A stretch of 21,953 nt of DNA from Mageeibacillus sp. UBA5436 (GTDB lineage Bacteria; Bacillota; Clostridia; Saccharofermentanales; DTU023): contig DIRM01000024.1 of NCBI GenBank assembly GCA_002427545.1, positions 1-21,953 on the forward strand. Reading direction: 5' to 3'. Shown one piece after another: positions 1 to 7,545 of the stretch. Positions within the stretch are counted from its first letter, which is position 1, and every line of letters begins with the position of its first letter. The notes under the pieces are model-generated. The model worked only from the letters and a program-made list of their open reading frames with translations, was not told the origin of the DNA and made no database searches. Made by a program: the position numbers and the translations under genes.

Positions 1-414
1 CTATAACTTTATTAGAATTGTCCTGGATTAAAAGATTGCTTCTTTTTGATAATTGTATTTTTCGAATAAACTAAAAAGACAACTAAAAAAATTCTTAGCA
101 TAAGTTCTTCTTGCGAAATCGATCTGTTATTTTTGAAATGTTTTACTGGTATCACTAATATAATATTAATGATTTTAGATAAACATTAATTATAAATTAT
201 TATAATTATATTTTATTGTCAATTATGTTTTTAGATAATTTGTATAATATTTCAATAGAATTTTTATATTTTTATCGCATTTTAACAATAACTCTTGAAT
301 GTCTTAAACTATATCTTGAGAATTATTTAGCTATTTATGAAAGGCATTACAAATATCTTGACCTTTATTTTTAAAATATTTTGTTAATATAAAATCAATC
401 TTAATCTTAGTTCT
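1..414. other. AT-rich non-coding stretch downstream of licD
   Basis: I see no gene here that I can support. The stretch is very AT-rich with many short homopolymers. The longest reading frames are a few tens of codons and resemble nothing I know. One minus-strand frame (101 to 12, 29 codons, beginning MLRIFLVVF) has a weak purine-rich stretch before its ATG. A perfect TTGACA lies on the minus strand at 217-222, but the hexamer 17 bases further on (TAATTT, 194-199) is poor. No GC-rich hairpin follows licD, so no terminator for it can be named. The stretch probably marks the end of the surface-polysaccharide locus on this side. Confidence 0.5.
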
Positions 415-1293
415 TTATTTCACATGATATTCTGAATCAAATGAAACTTTAATAACAGAATGTCCAGTACGTTCGCTTTCTGGTGGTAATTGCATATAAT
501 CGCCATATAATTCATGCAGAAAACTATCCCAGTTAGCAGGCACACAAAATTCTGTTTGCTCAAATGGTATTTTTTGAACTGGCAATAGCATATCTTCAGA
601 AAACTCATAATATGCACCAAAACTTAGGCAGGTGAGCATTCGATTCGTATAATGAATATCTTCATATTTTTTAAAAAAAGCATCTCGTTCTTTATCCATT
701 TTTTCTACGGATACTGGTTTCATAAAATAATATTGTAAGCGTCTTGCTATAGCACCTAGCCACCATTTAATTGTTGGTTCTGGCATACGGAAACGATCTG
801 GTATCATACGAAGTTGAAGTTTATGATCCATTTTTAAACATTTATTAATGTATTCACTTTTTTCTTGCTCAGGTAGCACATCATAGGGCCAAATATCAAT
901 CCAAATACCATGATGAATTGGAACATTACGTAAATTCCATTGCAAAAAGGTTGTTCCATTTTTTCTGATTTTCGCAAAACTAAAGGGACATAAAGGATCG
1001 GTCTTTCTAGTTTGCAGGAAATAATCTTTTCCTAGTTCTTTTTGACCTATTTCCAAAAATTTATCATAATCTTTACGGGGCATGCCAATATCAACATCAT
1101 CATCCCATGGTATAAAGCCTTTATGACGAACAGCCCCAAGCAATGTCCCTGAATCTAAAAAATAAGTTAAATTGTTTTCATCACAAATTTTCGCGAAAGC
1201 GCTTAAAATTTCTAATTCGACCTCTTGTACTTTTTTTAGTATTGAATCATTATTATCAGCCATATTGGATAAATTTAATTCTTCTGTTTTCAT
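415..1293 (-). CDS. licD: LicD family phosphotransferase
   Basis: 292-residue protein of the LicD/fukutin-related family, which transfers phosphocholine (or a related phospho-group) from a CDP-activated donor to a surface glycan. The family signature is clear at about residues 45-70: FLDSGTLLGAVRHKGF followed by IPWDDDVDIG, where the Asp cluster is expected to hold the metal. Length is normal for a LicD. The ATG at 1293 is preceded by AGAGG at a good distance. No signal peptide or membrane helix is seen, so it should act at the cytoplasmic face. The gene is divergent from the licCA-licC-licB operon, which would supply its donor, so phosphocholine transfer is the best guess. Family assignment is firm; the acceptor is unknown and other LicD-type phosphotransfers are possible. 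Confidence 0.9.
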   Translation of the reverse strand: MKTEELNLSNMADNNDSILKKVQEVELEILSAFAKICDENNLTYFLDSGTLLGAVRHKGFIPWDDDVDIGMPRKDYDKFLEIGQKELGKDYFLQTRKTDPLCPFSFAKIRKNGTTFLQWNLRNVPIHHGIWIDIWPYDVLPEQEKSEYINKCLKMDHKLQLRMIPDRFRMPEPTIKWWLGAIARRLQYYFMKPVSVEKMDKERDAFFKKYEDIHYTNRMLTCLSFGAYYEFSEDMLLPVQKIPFEQTEFCVPANWDSFLHELYGDYMQLPPESERTGHSVIKVSFDSEYHVK

Positions 1294-1466
1294 ATATTGC
1301 CTCTTTCTCTAATCCAATCAATTTATTAAAAACTATAAATCCCATCAAATTAGACATAAACCATTTTTATTAGAATTAAAACGATTGCCATTTTTACTTT
1401 TAGAAAGTTTAAATAATTTCTTTGATTACTCTTAATTACATTTTCTCGTTTTAAATTACAAAATTA

Positions 1467-1496
1467 ATTTTAACAAAGCAAAAGATTAAATGTCTA
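1467..1496 (-). promoter_or_regulatory. Candidate licD promoter
   Basis: On the minus strand TAGACA (1491-1496) is followed after 18 bases by TAAAAT (1467-1472), preceded by TGT, giving an extended -10 of the form TGnTAAAAT. Transcription would start near 1460 and leave a leader of about 165 bases before the licD ATG. Based on sequence match only; in DNA this AT-rich, chance -10 boxes are common. Confidence 0.45.
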
Positions 1497-1534
1497 AAAA
1501 TTTTATATTGTCTTTTTTAAATTTTAATCATCTC

Positions 1535-1558
1535 AAAACAAAACAATTGCTTTGTTTT
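1535..1558. promoter_or_regulatory. 24-bp palindrome over the lic operon -35 box (candidate operator)
   Basis: The half sites AAAACAAA (1535-1542) and TTTGTTTT (1551-1558) flank a CAATTG core (1544-1549). Only the pair 1543/1550 fails to match, so 11 of 12 pairs are symmetric. It overlaps the -35 hexamer TTGCTT (1547-1552), where a bound dimer would block RNA polymerase. Size and symmetry fit a winged-helix dimer. The first product of the operon begins with a winged-helix domain, so autoregulation is an attractive inference, but no binding partner can be proven from sequence. Confidence 0.5.
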
Positions 1559-1574
1559 CAAATCAAGATATAAT
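1547..1574 (+). promoter_or_regulatory. Promoter of the lic operon
   Basis: TTGCTT (1547-1552), a 16-base spacer and a perfect TATAAT (1569-1574) form a convincing sigma-A-type promoter. Transcription should start near 1581, about 100 bases before the licCA start codon. Its -35 box lies inside the palindrome at 1535-1558. Confidence 0.65.
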
Positions 1575-1671
1575 TATATTCACAAACTTGATAATATTAA
1601 TTTTCGTGAACATTTGAAAAATAATCGTAACATGAGATTAATAGCAATACAAGTAATAATACGATACGATC

Positions 1672-1677
1672 TGGAGG
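1672..1677 (+). promoter_or_regulatory. Ribosome binding site fixing the licCA start
   Basis: TGGAGG lies 5 bases before the ATG at 1683. An upstream in-frame TTG at 1614 would extend the frame by 23 codons but has no comparable site before it, and the added residues match no domain, so 1683 is the better start. Confidence 0.85.
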
Positions 1678-1682
1678 AATAT

Positions 1683-3449
1683 ATGAACAATGCTATGATG
1701 GATTTACTCTTATTACTTTATGAAGAGTCCTATACTACTCAAAGAGACTTAGCAAAAAAAATAGGTATTTCCACTGGGCTAGTCAATAAAGGCTTAACTA
1801 AACTCAAAGACAAAAAATACCTAACCAAACAGCATCAATTGACAGATAAAAGTTATCGCTATTTAAAAGAAAATCAACCCCAAAATGCAATCATTTTAGC
1901 TGCGGGTTATGGGATTAGGATGATCCCTTTAAACAATGATTTTCCAAAAGGTCTAATTGAAATATCTGGTCAAACATTAATCGAAAGGCTTATCTTGCAA
2001 CTTCAAGAAAAAGGAATTCAAGATATTACCATTATTGTCGGCTTTATGAAAGAAAAATATGATTTTCTCATTGACAAGTATGGCGTAAAACTACGAGTTA
2101 ATCCGGACTATTCTAGCAAAAACAACTTATCTTCCATAGATTTAGTACGAGACTCTATTTCTAATACATATATTCTTCCTTGTGATGTTTGGTTCTCTGA
2201 AAACCCTTTTCATACTCAAGAATTATACTCTTGGTATACTGTCAAAGATGGCATGGACATAGAAAGTAACGTCCGAAAGAACCGACAAAATGAATTGCTG
2301 CCGGTTTCCAAGAATGGAAATAAGATGATTGGTATTGCTTATTTTAATCAAAAAGACGCTAATATCTTACGTCAAAATATTAAAATTCTTTCTCAAAATC
2401 CTGAACATGATAACTCTTTTTGGGAAACAGCATTTTTTATTAATGATCAAGACAAACAAATTCAACTTTATGCCAAGACTATCCCTGAAAACGGTTCTCT
2501 TGAAATCAATACTTTTGAAGATCTTCGTTCCATTGATGACAATTCCAAACAGCTTGAAAACAAAGCTATTTCTTTAATCAAAGAAAAAATGAATGTTACT
2601 ATGAATGAGATTGATCAAGTTATAACTTTAAAAAAAGGCATGACCAATCGTTCATTTCTATTTTCTGTTAATAATACAAATTATATTATGCGAATTCCTG
2701 GTGAAGGAACCGATCAATTAATTAATAGAAAAGAAGAAGCCGAAGTTTACAATATTATCAGCAGCAAAGGCATTAGTGATGATATTATTTATATTGACCC
2801 AAAGATCGGCTATAAAATCACCAGATTTATTGATAATTCTCGTTGCTGTGATCCTAATGATGAAGAAGATCTCAAAAAATGTATGCGCGTCCTAAAGTCC
2901 TTTCATGATTTAAACTTAAAAGTTGATCATACTTTTGATATTTTTGAAAAAATCAATTATTACGAATCACTTTGGGGAGATTATCAATCTGCATATCCTG
3001 ACTATCAAGAAACAAAAGACCATGTTATGCAGTTAATACCTTTTATTGATAAATATAAATTGCCCTATTCATTGACTCATATTGATGCCGTACCGGATAA
3101 TTTTTTAATTGCAAAAGAAAATGGTAAAGAAATCATTCGATTAATTGATTGGGAATATAGTGGAATGCAAGATAGCCACGTTGACATTGCTATGTTTTCA
3201 ATTTATTCACTTTATTCGAAAGAAGAAATCGATCGTTTGATAGATATCTATTTTGAAGATAATTGTGATATTTCTATACGTACTAAAATATACGCTTATA
3301 TTTCTGCTTGTGGTTTGTTATGGAGTAATTGGTGTGAATATAAAAGTCAATTAGGTATAGAATTTGGAGAGTATTCTTTGCGTCAATATCGTTATGCAAA
3401 AGACTATTCTCGTCTTGTTCAAGAAATGGTGAAACAATATGACTTATAA
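1683..3449 (+). CDS. Winged-helix / LicC-like nucleotidyltransferase / LicA-like choline kinase fusion
   Basis: 588-residue three-part protein. Residues 1-60 form a MarR/Lrp-like winged helix (TQRDLAKKIGISTGLVNKGL is the helix-turn-helix). Residues 68-285 are a sugar-nucleotide-type nucleotidyltransferase resembling LicC, starting ILAAGYGIRMIPL with FPKGL after it. Residues 312-588 are a choline kinase/APH-fold domain with catalytic HIDAVPDN (His466, Asp468, Asn473) and metal-site IDWE (Asp489, Glu491). Expected reactions are choline phosphorylation by the C-terminal domain and CTP-dependent activation by the middle one. The middle domain is atypical: the nucleotide loop reads GYGIR rather than GxG(T/S)R, Asp168 (CDVWF) is kept, but the second position where pneumococcal LicC has EID reads EIN (Asn276), so cytidylyltransfer may be weak. 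First gene of the operon; it overlaps the next by 11 bases. Confidence 0.85.
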   Translation: MNNAMMDLLLLLYEESYTTQRDLAKKIGISTGLVNKGLTKLKDKKYLTKQHQLTDKSYRYLKENQPQNAIILAAGYGIRMIPLNNDFPKGLIEISGQTLIERLILQLQEKGIQDITIIVGFMKEKYDFLIDKYGVKLRVNPDYSSKNNLSSIDLVRDSISNTYILPCDVWFSENPFHTQELYSWYTVKDGMDIESNVRKNRQNELLPVSKNGNKMIGIAYFNQKDANILRQNIKILSQNPEHDNSFWETAFFINDQDKQIQLYAKTIPENGSLEINTFEDLRSIDDNSKQLENKAISLIKEKMNVTMNEIDQVITLKKGMTNRSFLFSVNNTNYIMRIPGEGTDQLINRKEEAEVYNIISSKGISDDIIYIDPKIGYKITRFIDNSRCCDPNDEEDLKKCMRVLKSFHDLNLKVDHTFDIFEKINYYESLWGDYQSAYPDYQETKDHVMQLIPFIDKYKLPYSLTHIDAVPDNFLIAKENGKEIIRLIDWEYSGMQDSHVDIAMFSIYSLYSKEEIDRLIDIYFEDNCDISIRTKIYAYISACGLLWSNWCEYKSQLGIEFGEYSLRQYRYAKDYSRLVQEMVKQYDL

Positions 3450-4311
3450 AGTAGATAGTGCCATCTTGATGGCAGCTGGAACCTCTTCACGTTTTGTGCC
3501 TCTTTCTTATGAAAAACCCAAAGCTTTAATTAAAGTCCGAGGCGAAATTCTTATTGAACGTCAAATTCGGCAATTACAAGAAGCTGGTGTTCCCAAAATC
3601 GTAATTGTGACGGGTTATAAAAAGGAACAATTTGATTATTTAAAAGATAAGTTCGGCGTGATTTTAGTAGATAATCCTGATTATCTTACCAAAAATAATA
3701 ATGCCACTCTTTTTGCTGCCAGAGAATATATTCAAAATAGCTATATCTGTTCCATTGATAATTATTTCATCAATAATCCTTTTTCTAATCATGAAGAGCA
3801 TAGTTATTACTCTGCCCAATATGCAGATGGAAAAACAGAAGAATGGTGCTTAACGATTGACTCTCAGGGTCTCATTACAGATGTTCGAATTGGTGGTGAA
3901 AATACCTGGTATATGATGGGGCATGTTTTTTGGTCGAGCGATTTTAGTGAAAAGATATTGCGCTATTTGGATAAAGATCTTCAAACACCAGAAAAAGAAA
4001 ATCGTTTATGGGAATACACGCTTATTGATCATTTACAAAATCTTCCTATTAAAGTTCAAAAATACAATAAAGGCGATATTTTTGAATTTGATTCTTTAGA
4101 TGAATTGCGTGAATTTGATCCAAGTTATCGATCATTTTCTGATTCGAAAATACTTCAAAATATTGCAAAGGAATTAAAAGTAGAAGAAGCCATGCTGCAT
4201 GATTTTCAAGCCTTAAAGAATGATAATCAAGCTAGTGGTTTTATTTTCTCATGCAACAATAAAAAATATTGTTACAAATATACAAATCAAATTATTGAGA
4301 GGTTATTATGA
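3439..4311 (+). CDS. licC: LicC-like nucleotidyltransferase with a kinase N-lobe stub
   Basis: 290 residues. Residues 7-230 are a LicC-like CTP:phosphocholine cytidylyltransferase: AAGTSSRF then EKPKAL for the nucleotide site, SIDNYF with Asp107 and IFEFD with Asp218 as likely metal ligands, and TGYKKEQFDYLKDKFGV, which I recall as close to pneumococcal LicC. It would make CDP-choline for LicD in the cytoplasm. Pneumococcal LicC is about 230 residues; here about 60 extra residues follow. Of these, LKNDNQASGFIFSCNNKKY lines up with the start of the kinase domain of the preceding protein (LKKGMTNRSFLFSVNNTNY), then the frame stops. So this looks like a copy of the NTP-transferase/kinase pair with most of the kinase lost. 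The start overlaps the upstream gene by 11 bases, and the stop overlaps licB as ATGA, implying translational coupling. Reaction inferred from family and context. Confidence 0.85.
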   Translation: MTYKVDSAILMAAGTSSRFVPLSYEKPKALIKVRGEILIERQIRQLQEAGVPKIVIVTGYKKEQFDYLKDKFGVILVDNPDYLTKNNNATLFAAREYIQNSYICSIDNYFINNPFSNHEEHSYYSAQYADGKTEEWCLTIDSQGLITDVRIGGENTWYMMGHVFWSSDFSEKILRYLDKDLQTPEKENRLWEYTLIDHLQNLPIKVQKYNKGDIFEFDSLDELREFDPSYRSFSDSKILQNIAKELKVEEAMLHDFQALKNDNQASGFIFSCNNKKYCYKYTNQIIERLL

Positions 4312-5231
4312 TTACAGGTCTTGCTTCTGGTATTTTTTGGGCAATCGACACGATTATATTAAGTATCGCCCTAAACCATTCAACTTTTATTTCTACAGAA
4401 CAAGCTATATTTTTAGCTCCTTTTGTAAGTACTTTTTTACACGATTTCTTTTCTAGTATCTGGATGCTGATATATATGGGAATTCGTGGTCGACTAAAGA
4501 ATGTTATTCGTGCTGCTAAAACAAAAAGTGGACGTTTTATTATGTTAGGAGCCCTGCTTGGTGGACCTTTAGGGATGACCGGCTACATTACGTCTATTTC
4601 ATACATTGGACCTGGATATGCAGCCATTATTTCCTCGCTCTACCCTGCGGTTGGTGCTGTCTTTGCACGTATTTTTCTAAAAGAAAAAATGACATGTATC
4701 CAAATGGCAGGATTAGCAGCTAGTCTTGTTGGGGTTATTATTTTAGGTTATACACCAGATAGTGCCGTAAATAATCTTTGGATAGGCATCGCCTTTGCTT
4801 TACTAGCGTGTTTTGGTTGGGCAGCCGAAGCGGTTATTTGTGCTTATGGAATGCAAGATCCAGATGTTAGCGATGAAGATGCCTTACAAATTCGCCAATT
4901 AACTTCTGTAATTTTTTATGGTGTTATCATTTTAAATGTCGTTAAAGGATGGACTTTTACAATAGAAGCCTTTACATCACAAGCAACACCTATTATCTTA
5001 CTATCGTCTTTATTTGGAACCGTGTCTTACCTTTTCTATTATCGGGCTATTCATCGTATCGGGCCAACAAAAGCTACACCTCTTAATATAACCTATTCCG
5101 CTTGGGCATTAATTTTTTCCATCATTTTCTTGCATACCATCCCAGATACCAAAAGTATTATTTGTGCCATTATTATAATCATTGGCGCTATTGTAGCTGG
5201 AACGGATATGAGTGAAATTTTCAAAAAGTAG
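4308..5231 (+). CDS. licB: LicB-like choline permease (EamA/DMT family)
   Basis: 307-residue integral membrane protein with about ten hydrophobic helices in two EamA-type halves. The first helix begins GLASGIFWAIDTIILS. GALLGGPLGMTGYI and IGPTKATPLNITYSAWALIF match the conserved parts of LicB as I remember them from Haemophilus and Streptococcus. Its likely job is choline uptake across the cytoplasmic membrane, feeding the choline kinase and cytidylyltransferase just upstream. The ATG shares an ATGA with the stop of the preceding gene, so it is probably translationally coupled. It is the last gene of the plus-strand operon and faces the converging capsule operon 55 bases away. The general DMT assignment is firm; choline specificity rests on similarity plus lic context. 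Confidence 0.88.
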   Translation: MITGLASGIFWAIDTIILSIALNHSTFISTEQAIFLAPFVSTFLHDFFSSIWMLIYMGIRGRLKNVIRAAKTKSGRFIMLGALLGGPLGMTGYITSISYIGPGYAAIISSLYPAVGAVFARIFLKEKMTCIQMAGLAASLVGVIILGYTPDSAVNNLWIGIAFALLACFGWAAEAVICAYGMQDPDVSDEDALQIRQLTSVIFYGVIILNVVKGWTFTIEAFTSQATPIILLSSLFGTVSYLFYYRAIHRIGPTKATPLNITYSAWALIFSIIFLHTIPDTKSIICAIIIIIGAIVAGTDMSEIFKK

Positions 5232-5246
5232 TTATTTACATCATTT

Positions 5247-5264
5247 TTTTTACACTTGTAAAAA
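5247..5264. terminator. Weak AU-rich hairpin between convergent operons
   Basis: TTTTTACA (5247-5254) and TGTAAAAA (5257-5264) form an inverted repeat with almost no loop in the 55-base space between licB and the GT2 gene. Both operons end here, so a two-way terminator would make sense. The stem has a single GC pair beyond its A/T pairs and no downstream T-run on either strand, so the call is weak. Confidence 0.25.
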
Positions 5265-5286
5265 TCTAGAACGAATTAAGTTTCAC

Positions 5287-6279
5287 TCAAATCTTTCTAG
5301 AAATCAGAATAAAAAGACTATGTATTATTCTACAATCATTAAACAAGGTTAATACAATCAAGTTTTTTCGGGTTTTCACATGAAAAGGAAGTTCCTTTTT
5401 ACATGCTGAGTAATGTTTCTTATATTCATTTATCAAAATATTCTTGTAATTTTTCTTTTCTTTAGAATTTGAAATTAGAACTTGATTATATAATTTTCTT
5501 ATTTTGTTTAATATGTATATATGTACATATATAAGCAAATCCGGATATTTATTTTCATACATTTTTAATACATCATTACCAGACTTAATAATATCCATTT
5601 TGTTTTTATTGAAATCTTTTTTTGTTGCACTATCAGAATGTTGAACATAATAATAACAACTATCACTAATCGTAGCCTTTTTTTCGCATCTTAAAAACAA
5701 TTGATTATTCATATAATAATCTTCACTATATTTTAAATTTGGATATTTCAAACCTCTAAAAAGGCTATTATGATATATTTTATTAACATTAAAATTTGTT
5801 GTATTTATGTACTTCAAATAATTTTTACAACAATCATAATTCCCAATGATGACGTTTTCATCAAATTTGACCTCTTTTAATGTTTCCCTTTTGTCATTTA
5901 CCTCAAAGTAACCACATTCGACAATATCAGCTTTTTCATTAATTGCTTTGTCTATTAACCTTTCATACATATCTAAACTAATATAATCATCACTGTCAAT
6001 AAAACCAATATATTCACCTGTTACATTTTCTAATCCATAATTACGCGCACAAGAGACGCCTTTATTCTCTTGACTTAAAACTAATATTCTTGGATCTATT
6101 TTTGAGTATAAATGGCATATTTCTAAAGATTTATCGTGAGAACCATCATCAACTAAAATTATTTCTATGTTTTGATATGTTTGATTTACTATACTATCTA
6201 AACATTGCTTTAAAAATTTCTCGTTATTATAAATTGGAACTATGACACTTATTAAGGGCTTTCCCATTTTTCCTACCAT
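5287..6279 (-). CDS. GT2 family glycosyltransferase
   Basis: 330 residues, GT-A fold glycosyltransferase of family 2. LISVIVPIYNNEKFLKQCLD opens the nucleotide-binding fold, VDDGSHDKS is the first Asp motif, and IDSDDY (about residues 94-99) is the DxD-type metal site. No clear transmembrane helix, though the C-terminus is basic and hydrophobic and may touch the membrane. It should add a sugar to the undecaprenyl-linked repeat unit at the cytoplasmic face; donor and linkage cannot be read. Last gene of the capsule operon. Start is uncertain: the first ATG (6279) lacks a ribosome binding site, while an in-frame ATG at 6267 has TAGGA just before it and gives a normal family N-terminus (MGKPLISVIV). 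Confidence 0.88.
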   Translation of the reverse strand: MVGKMGKPLISVIVPIYNNEKFLKQCLDSIVNQTYQNIEIILVDDGSHDKSLEICHLYSKIDPRILVLSQENKGVSCARNYGLENVTGEYIGFIDSDDYISLDMYERLIDKAINEKADIVECGYFEVNDKRETLKEVKFDENVIIGNYDCCKNYLKYINTTNFNVNKIYHNSLFRGLKYPNLKYSEDYYMNNQLFLRCEKKATISDSCYYYVQHSDSATKKDFNKNKMDIIKSGNDVLKMYENKYPDLLIYVHIYILNKIRKLYNQVLISNSKEKKNYKNILINEYKKHYSACKKELPFHVKTRKNLIVLTLFNDCRIIHSLFILISRKI

Positions 6280-6350
6280 TTCGTTTATATGTAATTTTTA
6301 TATAAATATAATTCTTGAATTTTTTCTTTGTAAATAAAAGATTTAGAAAT

Positions 6351-7340
6351 TTAGAGTTCAAATTTTGATTTTTCTGGAAGTATCTTCTGAAAACTCCCAA
6401 TTAATCCTTCTTTAATCTCGTCAAATTTATCATTCATAACCTCATTATCGTTAATGCATATGATCTTATACGTTTGTTTTTCTATTGCATTATAAACTTT
6501 ATCTGGACTCACACCCACATCAAAATATTTTCCTATTTTACTTCTGGGTTTAAAATTCCCTGAGGCAATTTGCCAAAATTTAAATATATTTTGCATCAGA
6601 TCGCTTTTGTCCCTAAATTTATGACTACATGTCCTATACAATTCTTCTTCTTCCTTTGCCCATACCTCTTCAAATGTAGATTTTAAATATGCATTAGTTA
6701 AATGAGTAATTTGTATACCTGGGAAAAAATCCCATGGAGCCAATAAAATTGTTCTAATTAAATATTTGCCATTAATCGGATTGTACCATTTGAAAAAATT
6801 CTCTTTAATAGATTGCCTTTTATCAAAGTGTTTATTTATAACATACATTACATTTGTTACAGCATGACTATTTATGCTTTCTCTTTTTGTTGAAATATTC
6901 AATGCTGCTAAGTCTCTAGGTAATCCTTTTTTAAAAAAATCTTCTTTTTTAACTTTTTTAGTAATAAAGATATCATCATTAAAATATACAAACTGTTCTG
7001 ACAAATTATTTATTCTATGTAGGTTTATTTCTATAACATGAGAACTGAATGTAGGAAGATATTCCTTTGGTATAAAATCCTCATGATAAACTATATTCAG
7101 TTTAGGATGATCTATATTTAACCATGAAGGTAAATGTCCATAAGTGATAAAATGAATTTGATTTACCCAAGGTGCAAACTGCTCCACCCCTCTAAACCAG
7201 TATTGTAAATTATCAAAATCTCTAAACCGGTTCTCATTCCCATCTCCAGATTTATTTGGTGAATATTTTGCTTTATCTTCTTGCCATTTAATATCTCTAG
7301 AATCAACCCAAGGTATTACAAAATCAATTTTTTTGTTCAT
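6351..7340 (-). CDS. Stealth family sugar-phosphate transferase
   Basis: 329-residue Stealth protein (hexose-1-phosphate transferase family; builds phosphodiester-linked glycans from nucleotide sugars). The conserved blocks are in order: block 1 IDFVIPWVDSRD at the N-terminus; block 2 beginning RDFDNLQYWFRGVEQFAPW and running to PSWL, followed by FVYFNDDIFI with its acidic pair; block 3 AVTNVMYVINKHF; block 4 SDLMQNIFKFWQIASG. It implies that the polymer contains a sugar-1-phosphate link in the backbone or branch. GGGGAG precedes the ATG at an unusually long distance (12 bases), but the start agrees with the family. A 205-base gap separates it from the upstream ATP-grasp gene. Confidence 0.88.
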   Translation of the reverse strand: MNKKIDFVIPWVDSRDIKWQEDKAKYSPNKSGDGNENRFRDFDNLQYWFRGVEQFAPWVNQIHFITYGHLPSWLNIDHPKLNIVYHEDFIPKEYLPTFSSHVIEINLHRINNLSEQFVYFNDDIFITKKVKKEDFFKKGLPRDLAALNISTKRESINSHAVTNVMYVINKHFDKRQSIKENFFKWYNPINGKYLIRTILLAPWDFFPGIQITHLTNAYLKSTFEEVWAKEEEELYRTCSHKFRDKSDLMQNIFKFWQIASGNFKPRSKIGKYFDVGVSPDKVYNAIEKQTYKIICINDNEVMNDKFDEIKEGLIGSFQKILPEKSKFEL

Positions 7341-7392
7341 TCTTAAATATTTCTCCCCTTAACTATCCTTAAGATATTTATAAACAAATTCT

Positions 7393-7398
7393 ATTATA
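7393..7398 (-). promoter_or_regulatory. Possible internal promoter -10 box before the Stealth gene
   Basis: A perfect TATAAT on the minus strand lies in the 205-base gap, about 50 bases before the Stealth start codon. No good -35 hexamer sits 16-18 bases upstream. It could drive Stealth and GT2 separately from the rest of the operon, but AT-rich sequence gives such matches by chance. Confidence 0.25.
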
Positions 7399-7545
7399 CA
7401 AAATAACTCTTCATATTATCTTCTAGCTTTTATTCAGTTTAAAAGAATTCATCATTTACAACATTTCTAAGGATGTCGACAATTTACAAAAGACAATATT
7501 CACTGCATTCTTTTTCATTAAGAATTCTTGATTGTTTTTTCATTA

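Larger units (their letters stand above)
1294..1682. promoter_or_regulatory. Divergent licD / licCA regulatory region
   Basis: This 389-base stretch separates licD (minus) from the lic operon (plus) and has no gene. It contains a licD promoter (1467-1496), a 24-bp near-palindrome (1535-1558), the operon promoter (1547-1574), a leader of about 100 bases, and the ribosome binding site that sets the start of licCA (1672-1677). No tetranucleotide repeats of the kind that phase-vary lic1 in Haemophilus are present. No riboswitch fold could be recognised in the leader. Confidence 0.6.

Noticed and set aside
12..101. 29-codon minus-strand frame starting MLRIFLVVFLVY
   Set aside because: Too short, only a weak upstream purine stretch, and no recognisable family; chance is likely in such AT-rich DNA.
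194..222. Minus-strand TTGACA at 217-222 as a promoter
   Set aside because: The -35 is perfect but the -10 at 17-base spacing is TAATTT, and no supportable gene follows to the left.
1583..1720. Simple tetranucleotide repeats (CAAT-like) for phase variation of the lic genes
   Set aside because: Looked for because Haemophilus lic1 has them; no repeat tract is present in the leader or early codons.
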